Shown here piece after piece: positions 35,455 to 44,764 of a stretch of 64,000 bases of DNA. The notes under the pieces were generated by a model that did not search any database, had not been told where the DNA came from, and was given only the letters and a program-made list of their open reading frames with translations. The number at the start of each line of letters is the position of its first letter. Within the stretch, counting starts at the first letter, position 1. Position numbers and translations under genes: made by a program. Origin of the DNA: an uncultured Erythrobacter sp. (GTDB taxonomy: Bacteria > Pseudomonadota > Alphaproteobacteria > Sphingomonadales > Sphingomonadaceae); contig CANNBH010000001.1 of NCBI GenBank assembly GCA_947502815.1, forward strand, positions 1,488,001 through 1,552,000. The letters are read 5' to 3'.

Positions 35455-35805
35455 TCAGGCTTCGGCGAGCTTGCTTTCAGCAAAGGTGAGCAAACCGCCG
35501 TAGGTTTCTAACATTTCGCCATCCACATCATCATCTTCGATAACGATGTCGAGCCGATCTTCCATTTCGGTTAGCAACCCGGCGACGGCCATAGAGTCCA
35601 ATTCCGGCAAATGGCCGAACAGGCCGCTGTCAGAGGTAAGCTCATCGGCTTGTTCTGGATCAATGCCCAGCACATCGGCAAGAATGGACTTCAGCTCTTC
35701 GTCCAAAGCCGCCCGGTTCATGGGAAGACCGCTGTCTTTTTCAGCCGGGGTTTCGCCAGACTTATCGCCCGTGGGCGTGCAATCTGAGGCTTGATCTGTG
35801 TTCAT
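35455..35805 (-). CDS. acyl carrier protein, exosortase-associated
   Basis: The 116-residue protein has a variable 30-residue N-terminal extension and then a four-helix ACP domain. Ser71 in ELDSMAV is the expected 4'-phosphopantetheine site (the DSM variant of DSL). The rest (KSILADVLGIDPEQ, DRLDIVIEDDDVD) is acidic like other ACPs. It would carry an acyl or aminoacyl group activated by the divergent AMP ligase at 36943. No phosphopantetheinyl transferase gene is in the window. Confidence 0.88.
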   Translation of the reverse strand: MNTDQASDCTPTGDKSGETPAEKDSGLPMNRAALDEELKSILADVLGIDPEQADELTSDSGLFGHLPELDSMAVAGLLTEMEDRLDIVIEDDDVDGEMLETYGGLLTFAESKLAEA

Positions 35806-35875
35806 GTCTGAAAGTGATCCCTCTTATGGGTCGCCAAACATTGGCGCACTAGCATACGCGGTTAGTCGGGGGCCC

Positions 35876-36907
35876 TTACCGGCGGGGCGGGGCGGGCGCA
35901 AGTTCGGGAACATCGCTTTGACTCAATCGGCCCAAAGTCTGGCGTGCTAAATCAGCCCATGCGGCCCCTTTTGCCATATTGAGGCAATCAATCCGATATC
36001 GCGGACGAACTGCGTTCATCCAGTCCGCTTTGTATGGTTGATCGCCGGTTCCAAAATCGACCATGTCCACCCGATCAATATCGATTACGTGTTGGAACAA
36101 GGCGGCTGAAAGTGTTGTTCCAGCAGACAGTTTGCGCATACTTTCAAGATAGGCGAGCTTGTGAATATAGGCGGTTCCGTTTTCTACGGTCCAGCATTGT
36201 GCAGCAACCGGTTCGCCATCATGCCACGCCATGCCAAAGCGCAGCCGTCCGCTGTCTGCTTCATCCTTGGCAAATTGGCGCAGCATTGCCGGGTGATCTT
36301 CCCGCGGCTTCCAGCTTGAGGCATAGATCCGCTCATAAGCATCCCAAAGCGTTTCATCGAAATGGGTTAGGACTTTGGTTTCGACCTTCTTGGCCTTGCG
36401 CTTAAGGGTCGTGCGAAGCGGCCCAGGGCGATCCGCCCAATATTGGGCAAAATCTTGGCCGCGAACATGCAGAATGTGATTGGTGTCACATGGCGTCACT
36501 TCAACGCGCCAACCCGCTTTGGTGAACGCCCGTGAAAGCCGTGTGGCGGACCCATCCTCATCCGGCACTGGTTCCAAAGTCACCCGGTGACCGCGTGCTT
36601 TTAGCCGGCTGGCAATCTCCGCCAGCAAAGAGTCCCCATGCTCACCGTCAGGAGCGAGCTGCCTCCAGGTAAAGCTGTACCAATTGCGCAAGGGGGCAAT
36701 TCTTCCAGCATCTTCCATCAAGGCCAGCGCGGCTTTGGTGTCGCTGTCGCTGTCGTCGGCAATAGCGATAAGGGGAGACAATCCTGTCTCTGCCAGCAAA
36801 GCAAACCAGTCGGCGCGATCAAATGGCGAAGGCGCAGGCGCAACATTCCCCTTTGCAAAGAGATCATGCAAGACGTTAACCCTGTCGTGATACTGCGCTT
36901 CGATCAC
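35876..36907 (-). CDS. GNAT/FemAB-like acyltransferase, exosortase-associated
   Basis: The 343-residue protein of the Acetyltransf_6/FemAB-like type starts at GTG; there is no nearby ATG. The N-terminal half lacks clear motifs, while the C-terminal half (about 170-300) has DETLWDAYERIYASSWK and LAYLESMRKLSAGTTL, followed by DFGTGDQPYKADW. These segments are typical of GNAT-related proteins in XrtA loci. It probably acylates a sugar or lipid precursor. It diverges from the AMP ligase with a 35-bp gap, so the two arms have closely spaced promoters. Confidence 0.78.
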   Translation of the reverse strand: MIEAQYHDRVNVLHDLFAKGNVAPAPSPFDRADWFALLAETGLSPLIAIADDSDSDTKAALALMEDAGRIAPLRNWYSFTWRQLAPDGEHGDSLLAEIASRLKARGHRVTLEPVPDEDGSATRLSRAFTKAGWRVEVTPCDTNHILHVRGQDFAQYWADRPGPLRTTLKRKAKKVETKVLTHFDETLWDAYERIYASSWKPREDHPAMLRQFAKDEADSGRLRFGMAWHDGEPVAAQCWTVENGTAYIHKLAYLESMRKLSAGTTLSAALFQHVIDIDRVDMVDFGTGDQPYKADWMNAVRPRYRIDCLNMAKGAAWADLARQTLGRLSQSDVPELAPAPPRR

Positions 36908-36942
36908 CGATTGTATGCCTTTTGCCCTATGCCTATTGATGA

Positions 36943-38493
36943 ATGACCATGTCTAACAGCCCCGATCCAACACCCTATCCGATAGATCGTCTCGCCGAAT
37001 TGGCGGGGCTTTACGGGTACGGCGATGCACCGGCTCTGGTGCTGCGTGACGGTGTGCTTAACTATGATGAGTTAAGACAGCGTGTCGATTGGCTTGCCGG
37101 GTGGCTTGCCCGCGAAGTGCCAGAACGCGGCGCGCGGGTTGCGAGCTGGGGAGCAAAGGGTGAGCTGACGTGCCTAATGCCGCTAGCAGCGGCGCGGGCG
37201 GGGCTGATCTATGTTCCAGTCAATCCGCTGCTAAAACGCGCGCAGGCGGTGCATATCCTTGAAGATTGCAGCGCTCAGCTTTTGATTGGCACCGCGTCGC
37301 GCATTAGTTCGTTTGAGACCGGCGATGCCCCCCACAACTGCACGATGGTAGAGGAAAGCGCAGCCTTGGCTGCGGCCTATGATGCGGCGATTGCCCATGG
37401 GCCTTCTGCCGCTGATCCTGATGATCTGGCGGCTATATTGTACACGAGCGGATCAACTGGGCGGCCAAAGGGGGTAATGCTGTCGCATGCCAATCTTTGG
37501 CTCGGCGCGGTCAGTGTCGCGCATTACCTTGGCATGGCGGGTGATGATGTGACTTTGGCGGTGCTGCCCTTGTCGTTCGATTATGGGCAAAACCAACTGT
37601 ATTCGACTTGGATCGCCGGCGGCAGCGTGGTGCCGCTTGATTTCCTGTTTCCGAAGGACGTCGCAAAGGCGTGCGCCAAACATTCTGTTACGACGCTTGC
37701 GGCGGTGCCCCCTTTGTGGGTGCAATTGACCGAATTGGATTGGCCGCAAGATGCAAGCGTGCCGTTAAGGCGTCTAACCAACAGCGGCGGCGCCTTGACG
37801 GTGGATTTGGTAAACGGGCTGCGCCAGATATTTGCACAGGCCGATATCTATCCGATGTACGGCCTGACAGAGGCGTTTCGTTCGACCTATCTGGAACCAT
37901 CGCTGGTTGCCGATCATCCCACTTCGATGGGAACAGCCATCCCCTTCGCTGAAATCTTGGTCATTGATGATGATGGCGAAGTGGCCGGGCCTGATGAAGA
38001 AGGGGAACTGGTTCATTGCGGTCCATTGGTCGCAAAGGGGTATTGGCAAGACCCCGAACGAACGGCGCAGCGCTTCAAAACCGCCCCAGCAGCATCGCGT
38101 TATGGAGGCATGTCGGTTTGGTCAGGCGACCGGGTTAAAAGGGCCGCAAACGGCTTGCTCTATTTCGTCGGTCGCCGCGATGCGATGATCAAAAGCGCCG
38201 GCAACCGGATTAGCCCGCAAGAGATCGAGGAAGCCGCAATCGCAACCGATCTGGCGATTGAAGCGGTGGCACTTGGCATCCCAGATGAACGCTTGGGTCA
38301 TGCCGTCCATTTGGTGGTGCGCGGCACGCAGGATGAGGCGGAACAAGCCAACTTTTCCAAAATGTTGCGCAAAGAACTTCCCAACTTTATGCAACCGCAA
38401 GCCATCCATTGGCGCGACGCTATGCCGCTTAATCCCAATGGCAAAATTGATCGCACCGCGCTGACCCGCGAATTGACCGAGAAGAGCGCATGA
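36943..38493 (+). CDS. acyl-CoA ligase (AMP-forming), exosortase A system-associated
   Basis: The 516-residue ANL-family enzyme has AILYTSGSTGRPKGVMLS (motif A3) near residue 167, YGLTEAFRSTYLEP, and SGDRVKRAANGLLYFVGRRD. The hinge/C-terminal domain has the expected NPNGKIDR lysine. It would adenylate a carboxylic acid and load it on the acyl carrier protein encoded at 35455. Starts at ATG 36943; a second ATG is 6 bp on. It overlaps the PLP decarboxylase gene by 4 bp. Confidence 0.9.
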   Translation: MTMSNSPDPTPYPIDRLAELAGLYGYGDAPALVLRDGVLNYDELRQRVDWLAGWLAREVPERGARVASWGAKGELTCLMPLAAARAGLIYVPVNPLLKRAQAVHILEDCSAQLLIGTASRISSFETGDAPHNCTMVEESAALAAAYDAAIAHGPSAADPDDLAAILYTSGSTGRPKGVMLSHANLWLGAVSVAHYLGMAGDDVTLAVLPLSFDYGQNQLYSTWIAGGSVVPLDFLFPKDVAKACAKHSVTTLAAVPPLWVQLTELDWPQDASVPLRRLTNSGGALTVDLVNGLRQIFAQADIYPMYGLTEAFRSTYLEPSLVADHPTSMGTAIPFAEILVIDDDGEVAGPDEEGELVHCGPLVAKGYWQDPERTAQRFKTAPAASRYGGMSVWSGDRVKRAANGLLYFVGRRDAMIKSAGNRISPQEIEEAAIATDLAIEAVALGIPDERLGHAVHLVVRGTQDEAEQANFSKMLRKELPNFMQPQAIHWRDAMPLNPNGKIDRTALTRELTEKSA

Positions 38494-39725
38494 TAAAGAC
38501 GAAGCCAGTTGGTCCTATCCCTGATGGATATGGGGCGCACAATGGCGAATTGGCCATTGGCGGGCGTACAGCCAGCGATCTCGTCGCCGCAGCGGGAAAG
38601 ACACCGCTGTTCGTTTATTCACGTGCCCATTTGGACAATCGCGTTGCCGCACTTCGCGCTGCCCTGCCTGCGCGGATCGGGATCAATTATGCGGTAAAGG
38701 CCAATCCCCATGCCGATGTGATCGCGCATATGGAACCGTTGGTCGATGGTTTTGATATTGCGTCATCGGGCGAATTGGAGATGGTGAATGCGGCAGGAAT
38801 TGATCCTGCGCGTGTCAGTTTTGCCGGACCTGGCAAACGCGATGACGAATTGGAGGCGGCGATTGCCGCTGGCGTCACGCTCAATTGCGAATCTGAAGGG
38901 GAAGCGGAGCGATCGCTGGCGATTGGCCAAAAACTGGGCAAAGCGCCGCGCATTGCTATCCGGGTCAATCCTGATTTTGAGCTCAAAGGCTCTGGCATGA
39001 AGATGGGCGGCGGGGCGAAACCGTTTGGTGTAGACGCCGAACGAGTACCCGCGCTTGCCCGCTTGGTGGTGGAGGGGGGTGCCCAGTGGCGCGGGCTTCA
39101 TATCTTTACCGGCAGCCAAGCGTTGAGCGCGGACGCCATTATCGAAGCGCAGGGAAATGTTCTCGGCCTTGCAGCGAAACTGGCCAATGAAATCGGCGCA
39201 CCCCTGCCAAAGCTGAATATGGGCGGCGGATTTGGCATTCCCTATTTCCCCAATGACACGGCTTTGGACCTGTCTGCGATCGGCAAGGCGCTGCACACCT
39301 ATGTCGATGAATTGCCCGAATCCTTCACCGAAACAGAGCTTTGCCTTGAGTTGGGGCGCTATCTTGTGGGGGAGGCCGGCGTTTACCTGTGCCGGGTTAT
39401 TGACCGCAAAGTGAGCCATGGAACGACCTATTTGGTGACAGATGGAGGCTTGCATCATCAGCTTGCCGCCTCAGGCAATTTTGGCACCGTTGTGCGTCGC
39501 AATTACCCGGTTGCCATCGCGTCACGCTATGATGCGGAGCCAAGCGATGTGGTTAACGTGGTCGGTTGCCTTTGCACCCCGCTTGACCGTTTGGCTGATA
39601 ACGCGCTCATGCCCGCGGCCAAGGTTGGCGATATCGTGGCGGTGTTTTGCGCTGGAGCATACGGCGCATCGGCGTCTCCGACGGCTTTCCTAGGGCACGG
39701 CCCGGCCGCCGAATTGCTGGTTTAG
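38490..39725 (+). CDS. PLP-dependent decarboxylase, exosortase A system-associated
   Basis: This 411-residue fold-type III decarboxylase is of the LysA/Orn-DC type. The PLP lysine K70 is in GINYAVKANPHADV, followed by HIFTGSQALS (phosphate-binding), NMGGGFGIPYF, and the C-terminal VVGCLCTPLDRL with the catalytic Cys. It belongs to the XrtA-associated decarboxylase group, which is distinct from diaminopimelate decarboxylase although similar in length. It may supply an amine for the polymer or the ACP-bound acyl unit. Together with the AMP ligase it forms a small-molecule branch of the locus. Confidence 0.9.
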   Translation: MIKTKPVGPIPDGYGAHNGELAIGGRTASDLVAAAGKTPLFVYSRAHLDNRVAALRAALPARIGINYAVKANPHADVIAHMEPLVDGFDIASSGELEMVNAAGIDPARVSFAGPGKRDDELEAAIAAGVTLNCESEGEAERSLAIGQKLGKAPRIAIRVNPDFELKGSGMKMGGGAKPFGVDAERVPALARLVVEGGAQWRGLHIFTGSQALSADAIIEAQGNVLGLAAKLANEIGAPLPKLNMGGGFGIPYFPNDTALDLSAIGKALHTYVDELPESFTETELCLELGRYLVGEAGVYLCRVIDRKVSHGTTYLVTDGGLHHQLAASGNFGTVVRRNYPVAIASRYDAEPSDVVNVVGCLCTPLDRLADNALMPAAKVGDIVAVFCAGAYGASASPTAFLGHGPAAELLV

Positions 39726-39899
39726 TCTTTGCCAGAGCACTGTCCCGATATGGGATGGGAGCGGAAATGACCCAGTATCACTAACAATATGTTCACCATT
39801 ATCAGCGACAAACAACGGGTCACTCGCGGACCCAGATGTGCAGGTCGCTCCTGAAGCACGCATCCCGGTCTGCAGCACCGACCCAAGGATACGTATCAA

Positions 39900-40541
39900 A
39901 TGCTCAAGTCAATGCCACTCACTCGCTGCGCGGGAATAGCTCTCGCCACCGCCACTTTGTCTGCATGCGCTGCAGGCGGGGCAGAACTGCCGTCTGCCAG
40001 CTACACCGGGGAACCAACCGAGCCGAGTGCTGAATACATCATCGGTCCATTGGACAAGGTGACGATCCATGTCTGGCGCAATCCAGAGCTGAGCGCGGAA
40101 GACATTCAGGTCCGTCCAGATGGCCGGATCACGATCCCATTGGTTCGCGATATGCCCGCCGTAGGTAAGACCGCGACACAGCTTCAAAACGACATCCATG
40201 ACGAGCTGGTTCAATATATCGAGCAGCCGATCGTTTCAGTCATCGTCAATGAGTTCAATTCCACATTCGAGCAACAAATCCGCATAGTCGGCTCCACTGA
40301 ACAGCCCGCGTCGTTGCCGTACCGTGCGAACATGACGGTTCTGGACGCGATGATTGCGGTTGGCGGTCTTGGCGAATTTGCGGCGGGCAACCGCGCCAAA
40401 CTGCTTCGCATTAACCGAGAAACCGGCGTGCAAACCGAATACCGTTTGCGCCTTTCAGACTTGCTTAAACGCGGTGACAGCAGCGCCAACGTGATGCTGA
40501 CACCGGGCGACACCATCATCATTCCGGAGAGTCGCTTCTAA
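39900..40541 (+). CDS. XrtA-system exopolysaccharide export lipoprotein (Wza-like)
   Basis: The 213-residue outer-membrane polysaccharide export protein has a lipoprotein signal ending LSAC (Cys23). The Poly_export domain begins YIIGPLDKVTIHVWRNPELS and continues with VRPDGRITIPL; an SLBB-type repeat region follows (IRIVGSTEQPASLPYRANMT, VLDAMIAVGGLGEFAAGNRA). It is shorter than E. coli Wza (about 360) and lacks its C-terminal helix. An AAGGA site about 14 bases upstream serves the ATG. 174 bp separate it from the decarboxylase gene, so a new promoter for the EPS arm is plausible. Confidence 0.88.
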   Translation: MLKSMPLTRCAGIALATATLSACAAGGAELPSASYTGEPTEPSAEYIIGPLDKVTIHVWRNPELSAEDIQVRPDGRITIPLVRDMPAVGKTATQLQNDIHDELVQYIEQPIVSVIVNEFNSTFEQQIRIVGSTEQPASLPYRANMTVLDAMIAVGGLGEFAAGNRAKLLRINRETGVQTEYRLRLSDLLKRGDSSANVMLTPGDTIIIPESRF

Positions 40542-40553
40542 GGCGCGCGCACA

Positions 40554-42077
40554 ATGAACGAGATTTTCGAAGAAGTACGCACAGCGCTCTACTCAGTTTG
40601 GCACCGGCGCTGGCTGGCGCTGGCTGTTGCCTGGGGTGTTTGCCTGCTTGGCTGGTTAGTGGTCGCGATGATCCCGAACACCTATGAATCCAAAGCGCGC
40701 ATCTATGTTGATGTTGATGATGTTCTTTCCGAACAACTCGGCATTGCAGGCGATGGCCGTGAAGAGATCACCAAGGTGCGCCAAACCCTTTTGGGTTCGG
40801 TCAATTTGGAGAAAGTGATCACATCCACCGAATTGGGCGAAGGGATTTCCGAACGCAGCCAAATGGATGCAGCCATTGCGAGTCTGGCGCAAAATGTTCG
40901 GGTTGAGAGCGAGCAGGACAATCTGTTTTCGATCACAGCCGAAGTCGGCAAAAGCGGCCTGAGCGATTCTCAGAACGCCGTTCTTGCGCGCAACGTCGTG
41001 CAAAAGCTGCTCGACATTTTTCGCGAAGAGCACATTTCGGGCAACCGCGCAGAAATCAGCGGCGCGATCGCGGATCTCAATGATCAGCTCGAAGAGCGAA
41101 AGTTGGAACTGGAAGCGGCCGAAGAACGCCGTCTGACCTTTGAAACGCAATATCCCGAATTGATCGGCGGATCGCAAACTTTGTCGACCAAGGTGCAGCA
41201 ATCCCGCACCGAACTGCGCGACATTGACGCCAATCTTGCCGCTGCGGAAAGCGCGCTTGCGGCGATCAGCAGTCAATTGTCCACGACCCCGCGCACGATT
41301 GCGGGCGGGGCGAATGCTGTCGGGCCGCGTGCGTCCTTGCTGCAAGTGCAATCCCAGCTTGCAGAGCTGCGTTCGCGCGGGCTCACGGATCAGCATCCTG
41401 ATGTCGTTTCAACATCACGTCAGGTCGAAATATTGACGCGCCAAGTGGCAGCATCCGGGCCTGCTGCCGATACCGGCACGCCCAATCCTGCCTATTCATC
41501 ATTGCTTGCGGTCCGCGCCGACCGCCAGGCCGGTGTGGAGGCGTTGCAGGCCCGCCGTGCTGCGATCCAATCCTCGTTGGCATCTTTGATGGCCAGCCAA
41601 GCGTCAGAGCCGGCTGTCGCCGCCGAAGCGAACCGGATCAGCCGAGATTACGACGTGCTGCGCACCAATTACGAAAGGCTCTTAGAAGACCGTGAAAAGC
41701 TGCGCACGCGCGGCGATGTGGTCGACGAAACGAGCCAGTATAAGTTCGACCTTGTCGATCCGCCGGTTGTTCCCCAATCGCCCGCCGCTCCGAACCGTCC
41801 GTTGCTCCTAATCGGAGTGTTGTTCGTCGGGATCGCAGCTGGGGCAGGGGTGGCATACGCTTTGAGCCAACTGCGTTCGAGCTTTGCAACGCCGAACAAG
41901 CTAGAAAAATCGATGGGTCTGCCGGTTATCGGTTCGATCTCTTTGGCAGTCTCGGATGCAGCCAAGTCGCTGAGTCGCAAACGGTTCAAGCAATTTGCTG
42001 CGGCATCAGCCGGATTGGTTGGTGTTTTGGTGATCTTGCTTGTCGTTGAGATCGTCTCTGTCGGAACGATTGCGTGA
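40554..42077 (+). CDS. XrtA-system polysaccharide chain length determinant (Wzz/PCP)
   Basis: The 507-residue inner-membrane co-polymerase has membrane helices near residues 20-38 (LALAVAWGVCLLGWLVVAMI) and about 420-440, plus a final hydrophobic segment (about 485-505). A long periplasmic coiled coil lies between, clearest at residues 160-225 (GAIADLNDQLEERKLELEAA). The NTYESKARIYVD start of the PCP domain is present. It controls chain length in Wzy-type or related assembly, working with the autokinase that follows 10 bp after its stop. Confidence 0.88.
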   Translation: MNEIFEEVRTALYSVWHRRWLALAVAWGVCLLGWLVVAMIPNTYESKARIYVDVDDVLSEQLGIAGDGREEITKVRQTLLGSVNLEKVITSTELGEGISERSQMDAAIASLAQNVRVESEQDNLFSITAEVGKSGLSDSQNAVLARNVVQKLLDIFREEHISGNRAEISGAIADLNDQLEERKLELEAAEERRLTFETQYPELIGGSQTLSTKVQQSRTELRDIDANLAAAESALAAISSQLSTTPRTIAGGANAVGPRASLLQVQSQLAELRSRGLTDQHPDVVSTSRQVEILTRQVAASGPAADTGTPNPAYSSLLAVRADRQAGVEALQARRAAIQSSLASLMASQASEPAVAAEANRISRDYDVLRTNYERLLEDREKLRTRGDVVDETSQYKFDLVDPPVVPQSPAAPNRPLLLIGVLFVGIAAGAGVAYALSQLRSSFATPNKLEKSMGLPVIGSISLAVSDAAKSLSRKRFKQFAAASAGLVGVLVILLVVEIVSVGTIA

Positions 42078-42087
42078 GGGGGCGGCT

Positions 42088-43122
42088 ATGACTGAACAAA
42101 GCAAAATTGACCGGGAAAACTCCCAGCGCACGCCGAAAAAGGTTTCCTTGTTCGAGCGGGCAGATGCCGCCTTTGGTTTGGACAATTTGGGACCCTCCTC
42201 GGTCCCCAAAAACCTTCCAAAGGGCAAGGTTGTTGCGCCTCGCGCCAAAGCGTCGGCGGTTGCGGACAGCGCAGTTGAAAGACCGATTGAGCGCAGAGCC
42301 GCTGCCCCTCAACCGGTGCCTGCTGCGGTGTATGAACCAGCGCCGAAACCCGTTTCCGAACCCGAAGTGGCGGCGCCCGTTCGCGCCGTTACCTTGTGCG
42401 GGCCGCGCATGGAAATTGGCCGCGACTATCTCGCTGATGCGGATCTAATCGTGCCAGAAAACCCTGTGACGGGGCTGCTTGAAGAATTTCGCATCGTAAA
42501 GCGCGAATTGCTCGCCGATGCTCGCGCCAGCGATGTTGACAATGCACGCCGCATTCTGATCTGTTCGCCGCTGCCTGGCGAAGGCAAAACCTATTGCGCC
42601 ACGAACCTTGCGATCGCTCTGGCTGCAGAGCGGGATATTGAGGTTGTGTTGGTCGATGCTGATATGATCAACCCATCGATCACGCGCCGTCTTGGGGTTG
42701 AGGCAGGTGCCGGGTTGATGGATGCTTTGGCAGACAAAACACTCAAACCAGAAGAATTGGTTTCGCCAACTGATATTGATGGTCTGTTCATCATGCCCGC
42801 TGGCACCAGCAGCGCGCGCGATGCGGAATATTTGACCAGCACCAGAACACAGCAAGTGCTCGATCGCCTAACGCGCGGCGCGCCAAATCGCTTTATCATT
42901 TTCGATACACCGCCTGCTCTTGCCGCATCGCCAGCCGCCGAATTGGCCGCGCATGTTGGTCAGGCCGTTTTGGTGGTTCGCGCCGATCAAACCGGTCGCG
43001 CGTCTTTGGACGATGCGTGCCAGCTGTTGTCGGCATGCCCAGATATTAAGCTGCTTCTTAACGCAGCACAATTCAGCCCGTCGGGTCGCCGTTTTGGCGA
43101 TTACGGCGAAAGGGAGGAATAA
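42088..43122 (+). CDS. XrtA-associated tyrosine autokinase (BY-kinase)
   Basis: 344 residues from the ATG at 42088. Residues 1-100 are a low-complexity, Pro/Ala-rich lead. The P-loop kinase domain has Walker A SPLPGEGKT (160-168), Walker A' VVLVDADMINPSI and Walker B IIFDTPPAL. It is of the CpsD/Wzc/EpsG type and would phosphorylate itself and the export machinery to tune polymer assembly. Unlike many BY-kinases its tail has no Tyr cluster (only one Tyr, in FGDYGE), which is unusual. The frame reaches back to 42040, inside the previous gene, without a reason to use it. Confidence 0.85.
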   Translation: MTEQSKIDRENSQRTPKKVSLFERADAAFGLDNLGPSSVPKNLPKGKVVAPRAKASAVADSAVERPIERRAAAPQPVPAAVYEPAPKPVSEPEVAAPVRAVTLCGPRMEIGRDYLADADLIVPENPVTGLLEEFRIVKRELLADARASDVDNARRILICSPLPGEGKTYCATNLAIALAAERDIEVVLVDADMINPSITRRLGVEAGAGLMDALADKTLKPEELVSPTDIDGLFIMPAGTSSARDAEYLTSTRTQQVLDRLTRGAPNRFIIFDTPPALAASPAAELAAHVGQAVLVVRADQTGRASLDDACQLLSACPDIKLLLNAAQFSPSGRRFGDYGEREE

Positions 43123-43124
43123 TC

Positions 43125-44744
43125 ATGCGCTTCTCAAAAGGAACGCTTTTGGTCGGATTGGCTGCGGGTGTCGTTGCCAATCCTGCTTTCGCTCAAGATT
43201 CCGGTTCGCGCGGCAGTGATCGCGCGGTCACCGTTCAACCCTATATCGAAGTCAGCCAAATTCTGTCCGCAGAACTGACGCCGGGCGATGAAGTGGTGAC
43301 GTTCACACAGATCGCCGCAGGGGTCGATTTGAACGCTCAGGGCCGCAATTCAGGGGCATCTGTCTCGGTTCGGTATGAGCGGAACATCGGTTATGGCGAC
43401 GCGGTTGATAACGACACGATCAGCGGCATCGCCCGCGGTTATGTCGCGGTTGTTCCGCAAACTCTCAACCTCGAAGCAGGCGCATTGGCCAGCCGCACAC
43501 GGCTTGACGGAGGCGGCGCTGTTTCGCCCAATCCGTTGGTAAGCGCCGATGCCACCAGCCAGACTTACGCGCTTTACGCAGGTCCAACGTTGTCAACGCG
43601 CGTCGGTGCGGTTGATCTCACCGCAAATGCGCGGGTGGGATACAATCGCTTTGAAACCGATGATGCGGTCTTGGATGCCAATGGCAATCCGGTCGATATC
43701 TTTGACGACAGCGTCACCTACAGTGGCCAAGTCCGAGCAGGAACGCGCCCTGGCGATGTTCTGCCGATCGGCGTCGCCGTAACCGCAGGCGGTTATCAGG
43801 AAGATATCTCCAACCTCGATCAACGCGTCCGCGATGTTTATGTGCGCGGTGATGTTGTTGTTCCAGTCAGCCCAACTCTGGCTCTGACCGGGGGCGTTGG
43901 ATACGAAGATGTCGAAGTGTCGAGCCGCGATGCGCTGCGCGATGCCAATGGCGATCCTGTAATCGGCAATGATGGACGGCTTGTCACAGACACCGCTTCT
44001 CCGCGCCTTGTCGCGTTTGATGTGGATGGCTTGCTTTGGGATGTCGGCGTTCTGTGGCGGCCCAGTTCGCGCACATCGCTCGCTGCGAGTGTTGGCGAAC
44101 GCTACGATTCGACTACCTATTACGGTTCATTCACCTATGTTCCGAGTGAGCGCAGTTCGCTCGGCATCAATGTCTATGACGGCATTTCTGGTGTCGGCGG
44201 TGCTCTCAACAATTCGCTGGCGAGCTTGTCGAGCGATTTTGTCGCCTCGCGCAATCCTTTAACGGGTGATTTCGGCGGCCTTGTGTCGGGCACGGATGGC
44301 GGCGGCCTTGTCAATTCGCTGGGTTCGGCGCGTTCTTCCGCATTCCGGGGCCGCGGTGTCTCTGCCTATTACCAACGCCAGATCGGCCGGCTCACCGCTG
44401 CCTTTGGAGCTGGATATGATCGCCGCACCTTTATCGCAGCCTCTGGGTCCGCGTTGGAAGCGGCCGATGGCCTGACCGATGAAAGCTACTACCTCACCGG
44501 GGCATTGACCCGTGAAGTTGGGCGCAGCGGCACACTACAAACCAACGCCTACATCAATTGGTTTGATGCAGGCGCAGGGGATGGCGATCTGACCGCGTTT
44601 GGCGCTTCGGCGGCTTACAACCGGCTTATCACCGGCAGGCTTTCCGCCCGTGCGGCGGTTGCCGTTGACTATTTTGACAGCGATTTCTCAGCAGAAGATT
44701 TCGCCACCGCAACGGCGCTGCTTGGCCTGCGCTACGATTTCTGA
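43125..44744 (+). CDS. TIGR03016-type PEP-CTERM/XrtA-associated outer membrane protein
   Basis: The 539-residue beta-barrel-type protein has a signal peptide of about 23 residues ending PAFAQ, then many short amphipathic strands separated by turns, and a C-terminal aromatic residue (LLGLRYDF) that suits BAM recognition. The gene order places it exactly where TIGR03016 proteins occur in XrtA loci. It starts 2 bp after the autokinase stop. Its likely job is outer-membrane passage of the polymer, but it could also be an anchoring or structural protein. Confidence 0.82.
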   Translation: MRFSKGTLLVGLAAGVVANPAFAQDSGSRGSDRAVTVQPYIEVSQILSAELTPGDEVVTFTQIAAGVDLNAQGRNSGASVSVRYERNIGYGDAVDNDTISGIARGYVAVVPQTLNLEAGALASRTRLDGGGAVSPNPLVSADATSQTYALYAGPTLSTRVGAVDLTANARVGYNRFETDDAVLDANGNPVDIFDDSVTYSGQVRAGTRPGDVLPIGVAVTAGGYQEDISNLDQRVRDVYVRGDVVVPVSPTLALTGGVGYEDVEVSSRDALRDANGDPVIGNDGRLVTDTASPRLVAFDVDGLLWDVGVLWRPSSRTSLAASVGERYDSTTYYGSFTYVPSERSSLGINVYDGISGVGGALNNSLASLSSDFVASRNPLTGDFGGLVSGTDGGGLVNSLGSARSSAFRGRGVSAYYQRQIGRLTAAFGAGYDRRTFIAASGSALEAADGLTDESYYLTGALTREVGRSGTLQTNAYINWFDAGAGDGDLTAFGASAAYNRLITGRLSARAAVAVDYFDSDFSAEDFATATALLGLRYDF

Positions 44745-44764
44745 TCCACGGAGCTTTCAACGTC

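Noticed and set aside
39726..39899. Possible sigma-54 (-24/-12) promoter before the EPS export gene, as in PrsK/PrsR-controlled XrtA loci
   Set aside because: No TGGC-N9-TTGC-type match was found in the 174 bp, and no prsK/prsR gene is present in the window.
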